Below, in pieces: positions 16,415-24,776 of a stretch of 37,616 nt of DNA. Made by a program: the position numbers and the translations under genes. This stretch comes from Chloroflexota bacterium (GTDB lineage: Bacteria; Chloroflexota; Ktedonobacteria; Ktedonobacterales; Ktedonobacteraceae). The DNA lies in assembly GCA_005879655.1 (NCBI GenBank), contig VBJK01000096.1, forward strand, positions 1-37,616, given 5' to 3'. A model generated the notes under the pieces. The model saw nothing but the letters and a program-made list of their open reading frames with translations, had not been told where the DNA came from and made no database searches. Within the stretch, counting starts at the first letter, position 1, and every line of letters begins with the position of its first letter.

Positions 16415-16464
16415 CACGGATTGCGCAACGCGCAATGATGCTCCTGCAATCCGTGAGTTTTTTT
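16415..16464 (+). terminator. Terminator after the 32-aa membrane peptide
   Basis: CACGGATTGC (16415-16424) pairs perfectly with GCAATCCGTG (16446-16455), followed by AG and seven T (16458-16464). Confidence 0.9.
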
Positions 16465-16479
16465 CCTCATTTGCTCCTC

Positions 16480-16757
16480 GTAATGCGCAATTCATTGCGT
16501 GTGTAAACTCATAATACACGTAGTTGCGCGATTTATTGCATTAAAAATATAGAATAATACATGCGCATGGCGCAATTCATTGCCCGCGTAAGCTCATAGT
16601 ACCCGTAGTTGCGCAATTTATTGCGCGATGAACTCATAATACCGGTAATTGCACAATCCATTGCGTGTGTAAACTCATAATACCAGTAGTTGCGCAATTG
16701 ATTGCATTGGAAACATAAAAGAATACATGCGCATGGCGCAATAAATTGCGCAATTAC
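16480..16757. repeat. Array of degenerate family-A repeats
   Basis: At least seven copies of the GCGCAAT-TT-ATTGCGC core, in both orientations. They are at about 16480, 16520, 16570, 16615, 16645, 16686 and 16736. Several are joined by a shared spacer of the type GTAAACTCATAATACC. Because the spacers are also repeated, this is a tandemly grown repeat and not a CRISPR array. It occupies the gap between the small-peptide terminator and the mscL leader. Confidence 0.85.
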
Positions 16758-16903
16758 TATCTTCTGCTTAAATTGAAACCTCGTGTAAAGGTAGCATTCT
16801 CCATTTACATGTGTTAATCTAATGACTGCCTGGTAGGTTTCCGTTACAAGACGGAATAGCCACCTGGAACGTGCTATATGGAGAGAAGATGATAAATGCC
16901 GTT

Positions 16904-16928
16904 TATGCTCCAAGTTCCATGGAGCATA
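16904..16928 (+). promoter_or_regulatory. Leader hairpin before mscL
   Basis: TATGCTCCA (16904-16912) and TGGAGCATA (16920-16928) form a perfect 9-bp stem with a 7-nt loop, 27 bp before the mscL ATG and just before its AGGAG ribosome site. It may affect translation or message stability. There is no T-run. Confidence 0.4.
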
Positions 16929-16955
16929 CAGAAAAATTATTAGGAGAAGTACACT

Positions 16956-17471
16956 ATGGATAGGGATCGTGTCTTTGGATCAGTGAAAGATGTTGGTGAA
17001 CGTGGCGTTCATGCCGGACTACACGAGCTAGGCGGTTTCAAAAAGTTTATCCTGCGTGGCAATGTCGTAGATCTGGCAGTTGGTATTGTCATTGGTGCAG
17101 CCTTTTCGACGGTTGTGAATGCATTGGTCAAAGATATTATCACGCCTCTCATTCCGGCAACCAGTAACACGCCGCTCAGTACATGGGCTATTAACCTACC
17201 TTATAGCTCATCAAAGTTGTTGGTAGGAGACTTCACCAATGCAATCATCAGTTTCCTCATTATGGCGTTAGTAATCTACTTTTTCGTGGTGCGTCCGGTG
17301 AATCTCTTGCAAGATCGTTTCACGCCGCATCAGGAACCGGCAAAGCCTACTAATCGCGAGTGTCCTTTCTGTCTGAGTACAGTACCACTCAAGGCGACGC
17401 GTTGCGCCTATTGTACGGCTCAGTTGCCAGCAGCTGAGGAGCCTGCGTCGGAGACCGCAACACGTCGTTAG
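16956..17471 (+). CDS. mscL: Large-conductance mechanosensitive channel with zinc-ribbon tail
   Basis: Homopentameric inner-membrane channel that opens under membrane tension and releases solutes during hypo-osmotic shock. The 171-residue protein has the conserved [25 protein letters not shown] (TM1, ~34-58), [13 protein letters not shown], and TM2 (~93-114, [20 protein letters not shown] followed by RPVNLL). The periplasmic loop between them is normal. The C-terminus adds a zinc ribbon, ECPFC...RCAYC (Cys136, 139, 150, 153), in place of the usual short cytoplasmic helix bundle. AGGAG lies about nine bases before ATG 16956. Similar zinc-ribbon tails are known in some Gram-positive and Chloroflexota MscL proteins. 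It is monocistronic. Confidence 0.95.
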   Translation: MDRDRVFGSVKDVGERGVHAGLHELGGFKKFILRGNVVDLAVGIVIGAAFSTVVNALVKDIITPLIPATSNTPLSTWAINLPYSSSKLLVGDFTNAIISFLIMALVIYFFVVRPVNLLQDRFTPHQEPAKPTNRECPFCLSTVPLKATRCAYCTAQLPAAEEPASETATRR

Positions 17472-17499
17472 ATGGCGCACCCTGGGGGGGCAACAGATA

Positions 17500-17528
17500 T
17501 TGCATAAGCGGGCGAGCTAGAGTATACT
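17500..17528 (+). promoter_or_regulatory. Promoter of apt
   Basis: TTGCAT (17500-17505), a 17-bp spacer and TATACT (17523-17528). The start, about 17535, leaves a ~145-nt leader before ATG 17681. Confidence 0.65.
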
Positions 17529-17680
17529 GCATAGGGAAAAATTCTCTATACTAACTGCAACCTTACTCGTTCAATCTGTTCGTAATGGCCAGAGGCATGT
17601 CAAGACCAAATGGCACTTGCAACTGCTTGACGGCTCTTGTTGTTGTCCTAATGCATAGAAACAGAGGAGAGGAATTGCTC

Positions 17681-18214
17681 ATGTCGTCAACATCTGAACC
17701 TGTACGCCTGGAAGATCGGATTAGAGATATTCCAGATTTTCCACAAAAAGGTGTCCTTTTCAAGGACATCACCCCCTTGCTACAGGATGCAGCATCGTTT
17801 CGCGCCGCTATGGAGCGCATGGCGTCGCATTATGCTGGGTCTGGTATTCAAGCTGTCGTCGGTGTGGAATCGCGAGGCTTTATTTTTGGTGCGGTACTAG
17901 CGTATCTGCTCAAATGCGGCTTTATACCTGTGCGCAAATTCGGCAAGTTGCCCGCACAGACCATTAGCGTTGAGTATGCGCTGGAGTATGGTACCAATGT
18001 CGTAGAAGTCCACGAAGATGCTATCAAGCCCGGTCAGCGAGTGCTGATCGTGGATGATCTGTTGGCGACCGGGGGTACGGTCTCTGCTGCTATGGAACTG
18101 ATAGAGCGTTTGGGTGGTCACATTGCTGGTATCGCTTTCCTGGTTGAACTCGGCTTCCTCAAAGGTCGCGAAAAGCTCAAGGGTCACGATGTCTTTGCGT
18201 TGATCAGATATTAA
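17681..18214 (+). CDS. apt: Adenine phosphoribosyltransferase
   Basis: Salvages adenine: adenine + PRPP to AMP + PPi, in the cytosol. The 177-residue protein matches the family length and has IPDFPQKGVLFKDITPLL near the N-terminus, VGVESRGFIFG, RKFGKLPAQTISVEYALEYG and the PRPP-binding VLIVDDLLATGGT. ATG 17681 is chosen because AGAGGAGAGGA lies just upstream and homologous proteins begin here; the frame remains open to 17585. It has its own promoter at 17500-17528 and is followed by a family-B palindrome separating it from the convergent arginine operon. Confidence 0.96.
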   Translation: MSSTSEPVRLEDRIRDIPDFPQKGVLFKDITPLLQDAASFRAAMERMASHYAGSGIQAVVGVESRGFIFGAVLAYLLKCGFIPVRKFGKLPAQTISVEYALEYGTNVVEVHEDAIKPGQRVLIVDDLLATGGTVSAAMELIERLGGHIAGIAFLVELGFLKGREKLKGHDVFALIRY

Positions 18215-18287
18215 GAGCGAAAGAAACAGGGCTTGCACGGCCTAGCCGCAGGGCAATTATAAGGGGCAATATAGTCCAATCAGCATG

Positions 18288-18427
18288 GCCACACCGCCGC
18301 CTGGGGGCGGCAGGGCAACCACAAGGGATTGCCCCTACAATGGTACGAACGCTCATCAAAAGCCAACCCGTACCATTGTAGGGGCAATCCCTTGTGGTTG
18401 CCCTGCCGCCGCAGACGGCGGTGTGGC
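18288..18427. repeat. Family-B palindromic repeat between convergent genes
   Basis: Outer arms GCCACACC / GGTGTGGC and a long inner arm (…GGGCAACCACAAGGGATTGC, CCTACAATGGTACG) with its complement around a ~20-bp centre. It is nearly identical to the copy at 11853. It lies 73 bp after apt and 19 bp from the stop of the argG gene, so its RNA hairpin could serve as a two-way transcription end. 18241-18287 carries a broken fragment of the same motif (GCAGGGCAATTATAAGGGGCAAT). Confidence 0.85.
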
Positions 18428-18446
18428 GGCAGTGAGATGTTAACTG

Positions 18447-19715
18447 CTACTCACTCTGTTGAGCGATCTGTTGTACTTTGGTTCCTTTGCTGTTCAATAG
18501 GTTGCCTTCTATACCAATTGAGGGCAGGAGTTGAGCTTGTGCCTGTGTACTCAGCGGGAGTGCCCACAGTTTGATGAAGCCGAGCGCGGCATTGTGATCG
18601 AACTGATCGCCACTATCATACGTTGCTAGGCTGTGGCTATAGAGCGAGTGATCGGATTTGCGCCCCACTGCGCTGCAATGTCCACGTGAGAGCTTGATAC
18701 GTACCTGACCACTGACGAAGCGTTGTGTGCTCTGTACATAAGCTGCCAGATCCTGGTGCAGAGCGCTATACCATTGCCCATTATAGATCAGACGTGCATA
18801 TTCGTTGGCAACGCTTTCTTTGAAGCGAACCTGGTCGCGGCTTAACGTCAGACTCTCCAATGCACTATGGGCGGCATGCAGGACCACTGCACCGGGTGCC
18901 TCGTAGATCTCGCGGGACTTGATCCCCACGAGGCGGTTCTCGACATGATCAATACGCCCGATCCCATATGCACCAGCCTGCTTGTTCAGCGTTTCGATCA
19001 GTTCAACGCCATTCATCTCTACACCATTCAGGGCGACAGGGATACCATGCTGGAAGGTAATCTCTACATAGCTAGGTTCTTTGATATCGGGACTCTCAGG
19101 ATTGACGGTCCAGGCATAGACTTCCTCTGGTGCTTCTGCCCATGGGTCTTCCAGTACACCGCACTCAATGCTACGACCCCACAAGTTCTGATCTACCGAA
19201 TAGGGACTGGCATTTGTCACTGCGATGGGGATGTTGTGCTCGGCGGCGTAGGCAATTTCGTTGTCACGCGTCATGCTCCATTCACGGACCGGAGCGATGA
19301 TTTTCAGATCGGGGGCCAGCGTATTGATCGAGACATCGAAGCGAACCTGATCATTGCCTTTGCCGGTACAGCCGTGGGCAACGGCGAGCGCACCTTCCTG
19401 ACGGGCGACTTCGACCAGCAGACGACCAATCAAGGGGCGAGCCAGCGCAGTAGCTAAGGGATACTGGCCCTCATAGATCGCGCCAGCCTGCAAGGCGGGC
19501 CATACAAAGTAACGCACGAAATCTTCACGACCATCTACGATCAGTGCTTTGACCGCGCCAATCTTCATTGCTCGCTCGGCAATAGCGGGCAGATCACGAT
19601 CATTGCCCACATCGATGGTCAGGGCGATAACATCTAGATTATATTGTTCTTTAATCCAACGGATGGCGACTGAGGTATCCAGGCCACCCGAATAAGCAAG
19701 TACGGCTGTTGCCAT
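18447..19715 (-). CDS. argG: Argininosuccinate synthase (standard type)
   Basis: Joins citrulline and aspartate with ATP to give argininosuccinate, the penultimate arginine step. The 422-residue protein has the ATP pyrophosphatase loop AYSGGLDTS (residues 7-15), YPLATALARPLI and HGCTGKGNDQVRFD, which matches the family signature G-x-T-x-K-G-N-D-x2-R-F. It also has PYSVDQNLWGRSIECG and SREIYEAPGA. It is the last gene of the operon: its ATG lies seven bases after the argH stop, and GAGGAGGAA at the end of argH provides the ribosome site. All checked active-site motifs are present, in contrast to the divergent paralogue at 21082. The C-terminus (about 25 residues) is slightly longer than usual. 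Confidence 0.96.
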   Translation of the reverse strand: MATAVLAYSGGLDTSVAIRWIKEQYNLDVIALTIDVGNDRDLPAIAERAMKIGAVKALIVDGREDFVRYFVWPALQAGAIYEGQYPLATALARPLIGRLLVEVARQEGALAVAHGCTGKGNDQVRFDVSINTLAPDLKIIAPVREWSMTRDNEIAYAAEHNIPIAVTNASPYSVDQNLWGRSIECGVLEDPWAEAPEEVYAWTVNPESPDIKEPSYVEITFQHGIPVALNGVEMNGVELIETLNKQAGAYGIGRIDHVENRLVGIKSREIYEAPGAVVLHAAHSALESLTLSRDQVRFKESVANEYARLIYNGQWYSALHQDLAAYVQSTQRFVSGQVRIKLSRGHCSAVGRKSDHSLYSHSLATYDSGDQFDHNAALGFIKLWALPLSTQAQAQLLPSIGIEGNLLNSKGTKVQQIAQQSE

Positions 19716-19722
19716 ATGCCTC

Positions 19723-21078
19723 TTATTCCTCCTCTATGATGGACGTATGGTGGGGTCCGACCAGTTGTTGTATGGCCTGTTTAAAAGCGCTGGCGCGCTC
19801 ATCCCACAAAGTTTCCAGGTGATTGCGCGTGTGCAGGCGAGCGACCAGTTGCTCTTGGCTCTCGACCGGGAACGGAATGCCGCGATCCAATTGTGCCGTG
19901 ACTTCTGCTCCTACAGTGCGATAGGCATCGCGGAACGGTATATTTGCACTTTGGGCAAGCTCGTAGGCGCGGTCAGCGGCGAAGAGTTCAAACGTGCAGG
20001 CGGCGGTAGTACGCTCGCTATTCACTTTGAGGGCACCGATGACGACCGTGCTAATCTCCAGACTTTCCTGTACCAGGTCTAGCGCTTCGATGAATGGTCG
20101 CTTCGTCTCCTGATTATCCATGTTGTAGCCGGAGGGTAGGCCGGAGACAATACCGAGAATCTGCTGTTGCAGGGCGAGCATCGTTTGAGTACGGGCGCGC
20201 ACCAGTTCCATGACACCCAGATTGCGCTTCTGCGGCATAATGCTACTGCCGGTACAGATCTCTTGTGGGATCTGCAAGAAGCCATACTCAACCGTTGTGA
20301 AGAGCAAGACATCCTGCGCGAGCTTGCTCAAGTCGAGCATAATCTGCGCGAGCGCCTGCACTACCGCAGCTTCAATCTTACCCCGGCTATTCTGCACATA
20401 GATAACATTCTGCTGGACGCGCGCGAAGCCAAGTTGATCGGCGACATACTGGCGGTCAATCGGCAATGGGACGCCATAGCCCGCTGCGGAACCGAGCGGC
20501 GATTGATCGTTGATAACGTACGCCGCCGAAAGCAGTTGCTCATCGTCCAGTAGTGCCTCCGCAAAACTGGCGGCCCACAGTCCTACAGATGAGAGCATAG
20601 CCCGTTGCATATGCGTATAGCCGGGCATGGGCACGTCAATGTAGTGCTGTGCGAACGCTAGTAATGCTGAGCATAATGCGAAGAGCTGCTCACTCACATG
20701 GTGGAGTTGTTCTTTGCCATAGAGCCGCATATCGACCAGCACCTGATCATTGCGCGAGCGAGCGGTATGGATCTTTTTTCCGGCGGCACCAACTTTTCCT
20801 GCCAGATAGTTCTCGATGCTGGTATGGACATCTTCATCGGACGGCAGGATCGTAAACTGGTGTGTAGCATCTAGCGCCAGCACCTCGCGTAGTGCCTCTT
20901 GCAACGTCAGATGTTCTTCTTCGTTGAGCAGGCCGATACGCTTGAGCATAGCAATGTGAGCGAGATTGCCCCACACGTCGTGCCGGACGAGACGAGCATC
21001 AAGGAGGCTGTTTTGGGCAGCCTCGTAACGCTCGACTTGTTTATTGATAGCGTAGCTTTTTTGCCACAATTTCGTCAT
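19723..21078 (-). CDS. argH: Argininosuccinate lyase
   Basis: Cleaves argininosuccinate to arginine and fumarate; homotetramer of the fumarase/aspartase superfamily. The 451-residue protein shows SRNDQV near residue 110, TPLGSAAGYG-like QSPLGSAAGYGVPLPIDR, and the signature loop GSSIMPQKRN (about residue 277-286, with the catalytic serine). It also has the PGYTHMQRA motif. ATG 21078 is three bases after the argG-like stop, with AAGGGA eight bases upstream, so translation is coupled. It is the middle gene of the T-box-controlled arginine operon. Confidence 0.96.
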   Translation of the reverse strand: MTKLWQKSYAINKQVERYEAAQNSLLDARLVRHDVWGNLAHIAMLKRIGLLNEEEHLTLQEALREVLALDATHQFTILPSDEDVHTSIENYLAGKVGAAGKKIHTARSRNDQVLVDMRLYGKEQLHHVSEQLFALCSALLAFAQHYIDVPMPGYTHMQRAMLSSVGLWAASFAEALLDDEQLLSAAYVINDQSPLGSAAGYGVPLPIDRQYVADQLGFARVQQNVIYVQNSRGKIEAAVVQALAQIMLDLSKLAQDVLLFTTVEYGFLQIPQEICTGSSIMPQKRNLGVMELVRARTQTMLALQQQILGIVSGLPSGYNMDNQETKRPFIEALDLVQESLEISTVVIGALKVNSERTTAACTFELFAADRAYELAQSANIPFRDAYRTVGAEVTAQLDRGIPFPVESQEQLVARLHTRNHLETLWDERASAFKQAIQQLVGPHHTSIIEEE

Positions 21079-21081
21079 TGA

Positions 21082-22386
21082 CTAAATCCCTTCAGTAGAG
21101 ATGCCAGCCAGCTTATTGCGCCGCGCGATCAGTTCGTAGGGGAGACCGCGCAGGTGGGCGGCAGGTGCACATTCCTTCTGGTTAAAGCTCGCGCTGTTAA
21201 TCGAGCGGACATCTGAGAAAAAGAGGCCGCTGGTAGATGCGCGTGCGCGGATATCGATATTGCCTTTATAGAGGTCGATGGTGTATTCGCCATTCACAAC
21301 CTTCTGTGTGCTGGCGATGAAAGAGTCAAGTGCCTCTTTGAGCGGATGGAACCATTCACCATGATAGACCATCTTGGCCCAGTAAGCTTCAAGTTCGCGC
21401 TTTAACTGAAGTTCCTCTTTCGTGAGCGTATATTGTTCTAGATCGCGGTGAACCTTGAGCAGGATTGTAGCCGCTGGAGCTTCATAGATTTCGCGGGACT
21501 TGAGGCCCATGATGCCATCCTCGAAGATGTCAATCTTGCCGATGCCGTTTTGGCCACCGATGACATTCAGCTTTTCGATGATCACATCGAGTGGCAACTC
21601 TTCGTTATTAAGGGCAACAGGAAGACCGTACTTCCAGGTAATCTTCAGCGTTGTGGGATGGTCAGGGGCTTTGGTGGGTGGTATCAGCCAGAGCCAGATT
21701 GAAGCGGGCAACTCGGTATCAAGACCAATGCCACCGCTAGCAATTGAGCGGCACCACATCGTCTTATCGTCTCCGCCCGCAATCAGCTCGGCAACAGGCA
21801 TACCAAAGTGTTCCATCAGCAGTTGTTCTTCGCCGCGTGTCAGATCAAAGTCTCGTACCGGAACGAAGATCGAGAGGCCAGGTGCAAAGAGGCTGAACAC
21901 ATTATGCATGCGATACTGATCATTACCTTTGCCACTGGAACCTTCCATCAGCGCGTCACAACCAAGCTCTACAGCCTGCTGGGCAACTTTTGCCGCGATT
22001 AACTGGCGCGTCATCGAAGTGGAGACGGGATAGCCATTATAGTCAGAGTTGGCGTGGATGGCTTTAGTAAGCCACTGTTGCGTAAACTCCTGTTGGATGT
22101 CGATGAGGATTGGCGTAATGCCCAGTTTTTCCGCGTTCCTCTTGCTCATCTGTAGCTCTTCTTCACCCTGTCCAACATTGGCACTGATGGCAATGAGTTG
22201 TTTGGCGTGATACTTCTCTTTCGCGAGTTTTACGCACAGAGTCGAATCCAGCCCGCCGGAGTAGGCCAGCGCGATGGTTTTGCCTTGTGGCACATCGACA
22301 TCGATGACTTTTTGCATTGCAAGTGCAAGTGCGCTGTTCGTTGTTGTGATCTGCTGAGGGGTGCTGATCAGATGATTGGTTACCAT
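21082..22386 (-). CDS. Divergent argininosuccinate synthase paralogue
   Basis: A 434-residue ATP-pyrophosphatase of the argininosuccinate synthase family, first gene of the operon. ATG 22386 has AAGGAG eight bases upstream. The frame is open to 22512, but that part is the T-box terminator region. It carries ALAYSGGLDSTLC, where the standard signature has SGGLDT[ST], and GSSGKGNDQYRM, where the family has G.TGKGND..RF; CGIPVAL/SREIYEAPAA regions are normal. Identity with the argG at 18447 is clearly partial, so this is an old paralogue, not a tandem duplicate. It could be a second synthase with other kinetics or accept another amine or acid. Its position between the T-box and argH says its job is linked to arginine supply. 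Confidence 0.88.
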   Translation of the reverse strand: MVTNHLISTPQQITTTNSALALAMQKVIDVDVPQGKTIALAYSGGLDSTLCVKLAKEKYHAKQLIAISANVGQGEEELQMSKRNAEKLGITPILIDIQQEFTQQWLTKAIHANSDYNGYPVSTSMTRQLIAAKVAQQAVELGCDALMEGSSGKGNDQYRMHNVFSLFAPGLSIFVPVRDFDLTRGEEQLLMEHFGMPVAELIAGGDDKTMWCRSIASGGIGLDTELPASIWLWLIPPTKAPDHPTTLKITWKYGLPVALNNEELPLDVIIEKLNVIGGQNGIGKIDIFEDGIMGLKSREIYEAPAATILLKVHRDLEQYTLTKEELQLKRELEAYWAKMVYHGEWFHPLKEALDSFIASTQKVVNGEYTIDLYKGNIDIRARASTSGLFFSDVRSINSASFNQKECAPAAHLRGLPYELIARRNKLAGISTEGI

Positions 22387-22435
22387 GTCTAATACTCCTT
22401 CAAAGTGATAGAGAGAGGAAGGAGCTGGAGTAAGC

Positions 22436-22790
22436 AAAAACCCTCGCCCCTTCCGCGAACATTGAAGGGACGAGAGTGCAGGCTTACAACCTATACACGC
22501 CCGTGGTACCACCCTAATTGTCTTTCGTGCCGATTTCCCGCTTTGCCAGAGTATGGCGGGAAGCGAAAGACCACTTTTTTCTGGTTATATGCTGCGTGGG
22601 AACCACCCACCTGTCCTACTTACCTTCACTATCTGCTGGTAGGGAAGATTTTCTTCAGACAACCGCTCACGAATGCGTTCTGAGCATACATAGACCTTTC
22701 CGAACTTTCACCTTACTTCGGATCGCTGTTGGCTGTTCTGCTCATACTATTTTCGGTCTACGCGGGTCAGACTGGTTTGTGTTATTGTAT
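22436..22790 (-). promoter_or_regulatory. T-box riboswitch leader of the arginine operon
   Basis: On the minus strand the canonical T-box sequence AGGGTGGTACCACGGG lies at 22515-22500. It is followed by an 11-bp terminator stem (22474-22443) with TTTTT (22440-22436). Stem I is visible upstream: AGTA (22748-22745) next to TGAGCA (22744-22739), pairing with TGCTCA (22686-22681), and an apical CCGAA/TTCGG hairpin with AAGTAAGGTGAAAG. The 3' side of the specifier loop reads GAACGCA; the triplet CGC (22677-22675), followed by A, is an arginine codon. Uncharged tRNA-Arg(binding CGC) should stabilise the antiterminator and switch on argG-like/argH/argG. Confidence 0.93.
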
Positions 22791-22797
22791 GTTTTTA

Positions 22798-22826
22798 AGG
22801 ATAGCAGCTAATTGGGGAAATGTCAA
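22798..22826 (-). promoter_or_regulatory. Promoter of the T-box arginine operon
   Basis: On the minus strand a perfect TTGACA (22826-22821), a 17-bp spacer and TATCCT (22803-22798). The predicted start is about 22790, just upstream of T-box Stem I. Confidence 0.82.
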
Positions 22827-22842
22827 ATCCCTATTTTGCCTG

Positions 22843-22927
22843 GGGTGCGCCTCAATTTTTGCGCCGAGACCAAGGGCAATCCCTTGTGCTTGCCCTGTGG
22901 CCCGGCGCAAAGAATTGAGGCGCACCC
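22843..22927. repeat. Palindromic repeat (family B-related) between promoters
   Basis: GGGTGCGCCTCAATT (22843-22857) and its exact complement (22913-22927) enclose inner arms TTGCGCCG/CGGCGCAA and the family motif CAAGGGCAATCCCTTGTG. It lies between the divergent promoters of the arginine operon and the gene at 23105 and could insulate them. TTTT follows on the plus strand. Confidence 0.85.
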
Positions 22928-23033
22928 TTTTGCCTTTCTCATATTTCTAACTATCGCCAGCAATCGTTCTCTCTTAATAACTTCACGAAATGCCGCTAAA
23001 AAACAAAAATATCCGTGTTTTTTCATGAATACA

Positions 23034-23062
23034 TTGACAGTCATGCAGCAGTTATGTTAATT
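23034..23062 (+). promoter_or_regulatory. Promoter of the zinc-ribbon binding-protein gene
   Basis: Perfect TTGACA (23034-23039), a 17-bp spacer and TTAATT (23057-23062). The -10 is weak; an alternative TATGTT at 23053 has too short a spacer (13 bp). The leader is about 35 nt. Confidence 0.55.
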
Positions 23063-23104
23063 TTAATGAAACGTTAGCATAAGATAAAAAGTTTTGAGGC
23101 GTCT

Positions 23105-24727
23105 ATGAGCAAGATAGTATGCAGAACTTGCGGAGCACCCAATAATGCAGGTGAGATACATTGCCAGAGACCGGGTTGTGGACAATTATTAGATGATGCT
23201 AGGTCACTAGCTGATCGCTTTGGACCCTTGCCAGCAACTGGCACACTACACTCTATCAGTTGGTGGGAGCGTAAGAAGAAGCCTGTTGTGGCTGTCATGT
23301 TGGCATGTCTGACTTTTTTAGCCGCTGTGCTGCCTCTGGCGATGCTCGTCTTGGCTACCCCTGAAACGCCTGTGCCACCCCCGACACTAACGCCGCCATT
23401 GAGTAGAGACGGGCTGGGTGTGGTTAATGAAAATGGCGAAAACATAGGTGTGAATGATGGATTACATCGTACTATAAATGTGCGCTTTACACCTAACATT
23501 TTGAAAAATGATAATAACGATGGTGAAGACCTCATATACAAAGAGAATTTGCGCTTTTCCTCTAAACCCTATATCACTCTAGTAATTGGTGTAGCCTTCA
23601 GCTCTTCTAATAGTACGTCACAAGAAAGTATCCTCCAGGGAGCATATATAGCACAAAGGGAGTTTAATAGGACATCCAACTCTGTGAAACTGCGTCTGCT
23701 GATTGCAAATGTTGGAAGCGAATTGTCAGATGCTGTTCCTCATGTTGCTCAGCAAATAGTGCAAATAGCTAAGCAGGATCATTATGTTGTTGGTGTTCTC
23801 GGATGGCCCCATTCATCATCATTGCTTAAAGCGATAGATGTTTTAAAAGCGGCAAAAATACCTATGGTATCTCAGAGCGCTTCTAGTGATGATTTGTCTG
23901 ATATATCTCCCTACTTTTTTCACATTGCACCTCTTAACCAGGAGCAGGCTGAAGCGGCACAATATTTCGTGAGGACGTTGCAAGCAACACGAGCGGTAGT
24001 TTTTCGAGACCCTAATAATGCCGATAGTCAAAATACCGCTGAGGACTTTGAAAAAAATTTGGGAGACTATGTCCTGATAAAGAAAAATTTCATTGTGGGC
24101 CAGACGAATGAAAAGGATTTTGAGACAAAAATTCAAGAAGCGCTAGAGTTGCAGCCGGATGTGTTTTATTTTGCTGGTGCATCTGATCAGGATATGAGCG
24201 CATTTCAAGATGCCTTACCTACTTCCGGGCCATTTGCACGTTTACCTGTTATCTCTGAGAACTTTGGGTATGTGATGCATCCCAATAGCCATGATCGTTG
24301 GTACTTCACCTCCTTTGCCTTTCATGATGCGTGGCAGGCCTTGGGTGGCAAGTACAACCCGTTTTTTGACGATCTGGTGAATGAGTTTGATCCAGGACAG
24401 CAGCACAAAGGACAATATGGCTATGAGCGAGCTGACGCAATGACTATCCTCACTTACGATGCTGTTCGTGTACTGTTGCAGGGCGTGCAGAACGCTAAGA
24501 AGGTAGGCGCGAAGATTACGCCGCAGAGTCTAACAAACGGGCTTTCTCGTATCGATAGTGCTCATCCCGTTCAGGGCGTTAGTGGGCAGATTGCCTTCGA
24601 TGAGCACCATGATCCTATCAATAAGTCAGTTGTCCTACTCTATGTACCAGGGGGTCATACAAATATGTTATGTGCCTATGGTGTCTTTTTCGCTAAAGAT
24701 TCTAAGCTGTCTTCTAAGTGCGTTTAG
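23105..24727 (+). CDS. Zinc ribbon-transmembrane-solute-binding protein
   Basis: A 540-residue modular protein. Residues 1-30 form a zinc ribbon (Cys6, Cys9, Cys20, Cys25); one membrane helix spans ~60-84, followed by a Pro/Thr-rich linker. Residues ~155-540 form a type I periplasmic-binding domain like Leu/Ile/Val-binding proteins (KPYITLVIGVAF, ILQGAYIAQREFN, VVGVLGWPHSSS, ISPYFFHIAP, DAMTILTYDAVRVL). The binding domain is homologous to that of the TIR fusion at 13858, as is the linker (GLGVV.ENGENIGVNDG against GIGVT.VEGEYIGISDG). The protein is intact. With no permease or ATPase gene nearby, it is more likely a ligand sensor than part of an uptake system. ATG 23105 has GAGG about six bases upstream. 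No lipobox is seen. Confidence 0.85.
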   Translation: MSKIVCRTCGAPNNAGEIHCQRPGCGQLLDDARSLADRFGPLPATGTLHSISWWERKKKPVVAVMLACLTFLAAVLPLAMLVLATPETPVPPPTLTPPLSRDGLGVVNENGENIGVNDGLHRTINVRFTPNILKNDNNDGEDLIYKENLRFSSKPYITLVIGVAFSSSNSTSQESILQGAYIAQREFNRTSNSVKLRLLIANVGSELSDAVPHVAQQIVQIAKQDHYVVGVLGWPHSSSLLKAIDVLKAAKIPMVSQSASSDDLSDISPYFFHIAPLNQEQAEAAQYFVRTLQATRAVVFRDPNNADSQNTAEDFEKNLGDYVLIKKNFIVGQTNEKDFETKIQEALELQPDVFYFAGASDQDMSAFQDALPTSGPFARLPVISENFGYVMHPNSHDRWYFTSFAFHDAWQALGGKYNPFFDDLVNEFDPGQQHKGQYGYERADAMTILTYDAVRVLLQGVQNAKKVGAKITPQSLTNGLSRIDSAHPVQGVSGQIAFDEHHDPINKSVVLLYVPGGHTNMLCAYGVFFAKDSKLSSKCV

Positions 24728-24776
24728 CCGTGCAAGTTTGTTTCGTGGTTAATGTTAATTTAACATATGAAGAACC

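Noticed and set aside
16480..16757. CRISPR-like array
   Set aside because: The repeats are degenerate and the spacers share the motif GTAAACTCATAATACC; this is tandem repeat growth.
22387..22512. 42-residue N-terminal extension of the divergent argG-like protein
   Set aside because: This part is the T-box terminator and ribosome-site region; the ATG at 22386 has AAGGAG at the right distance.
23105..24727. Component of an ABC uptake transporter
   Set aside because: No permease or ATPase genes adjoin it, and the N-terminal zinc ribbon plus single helix suggests a signalling receptor instead.
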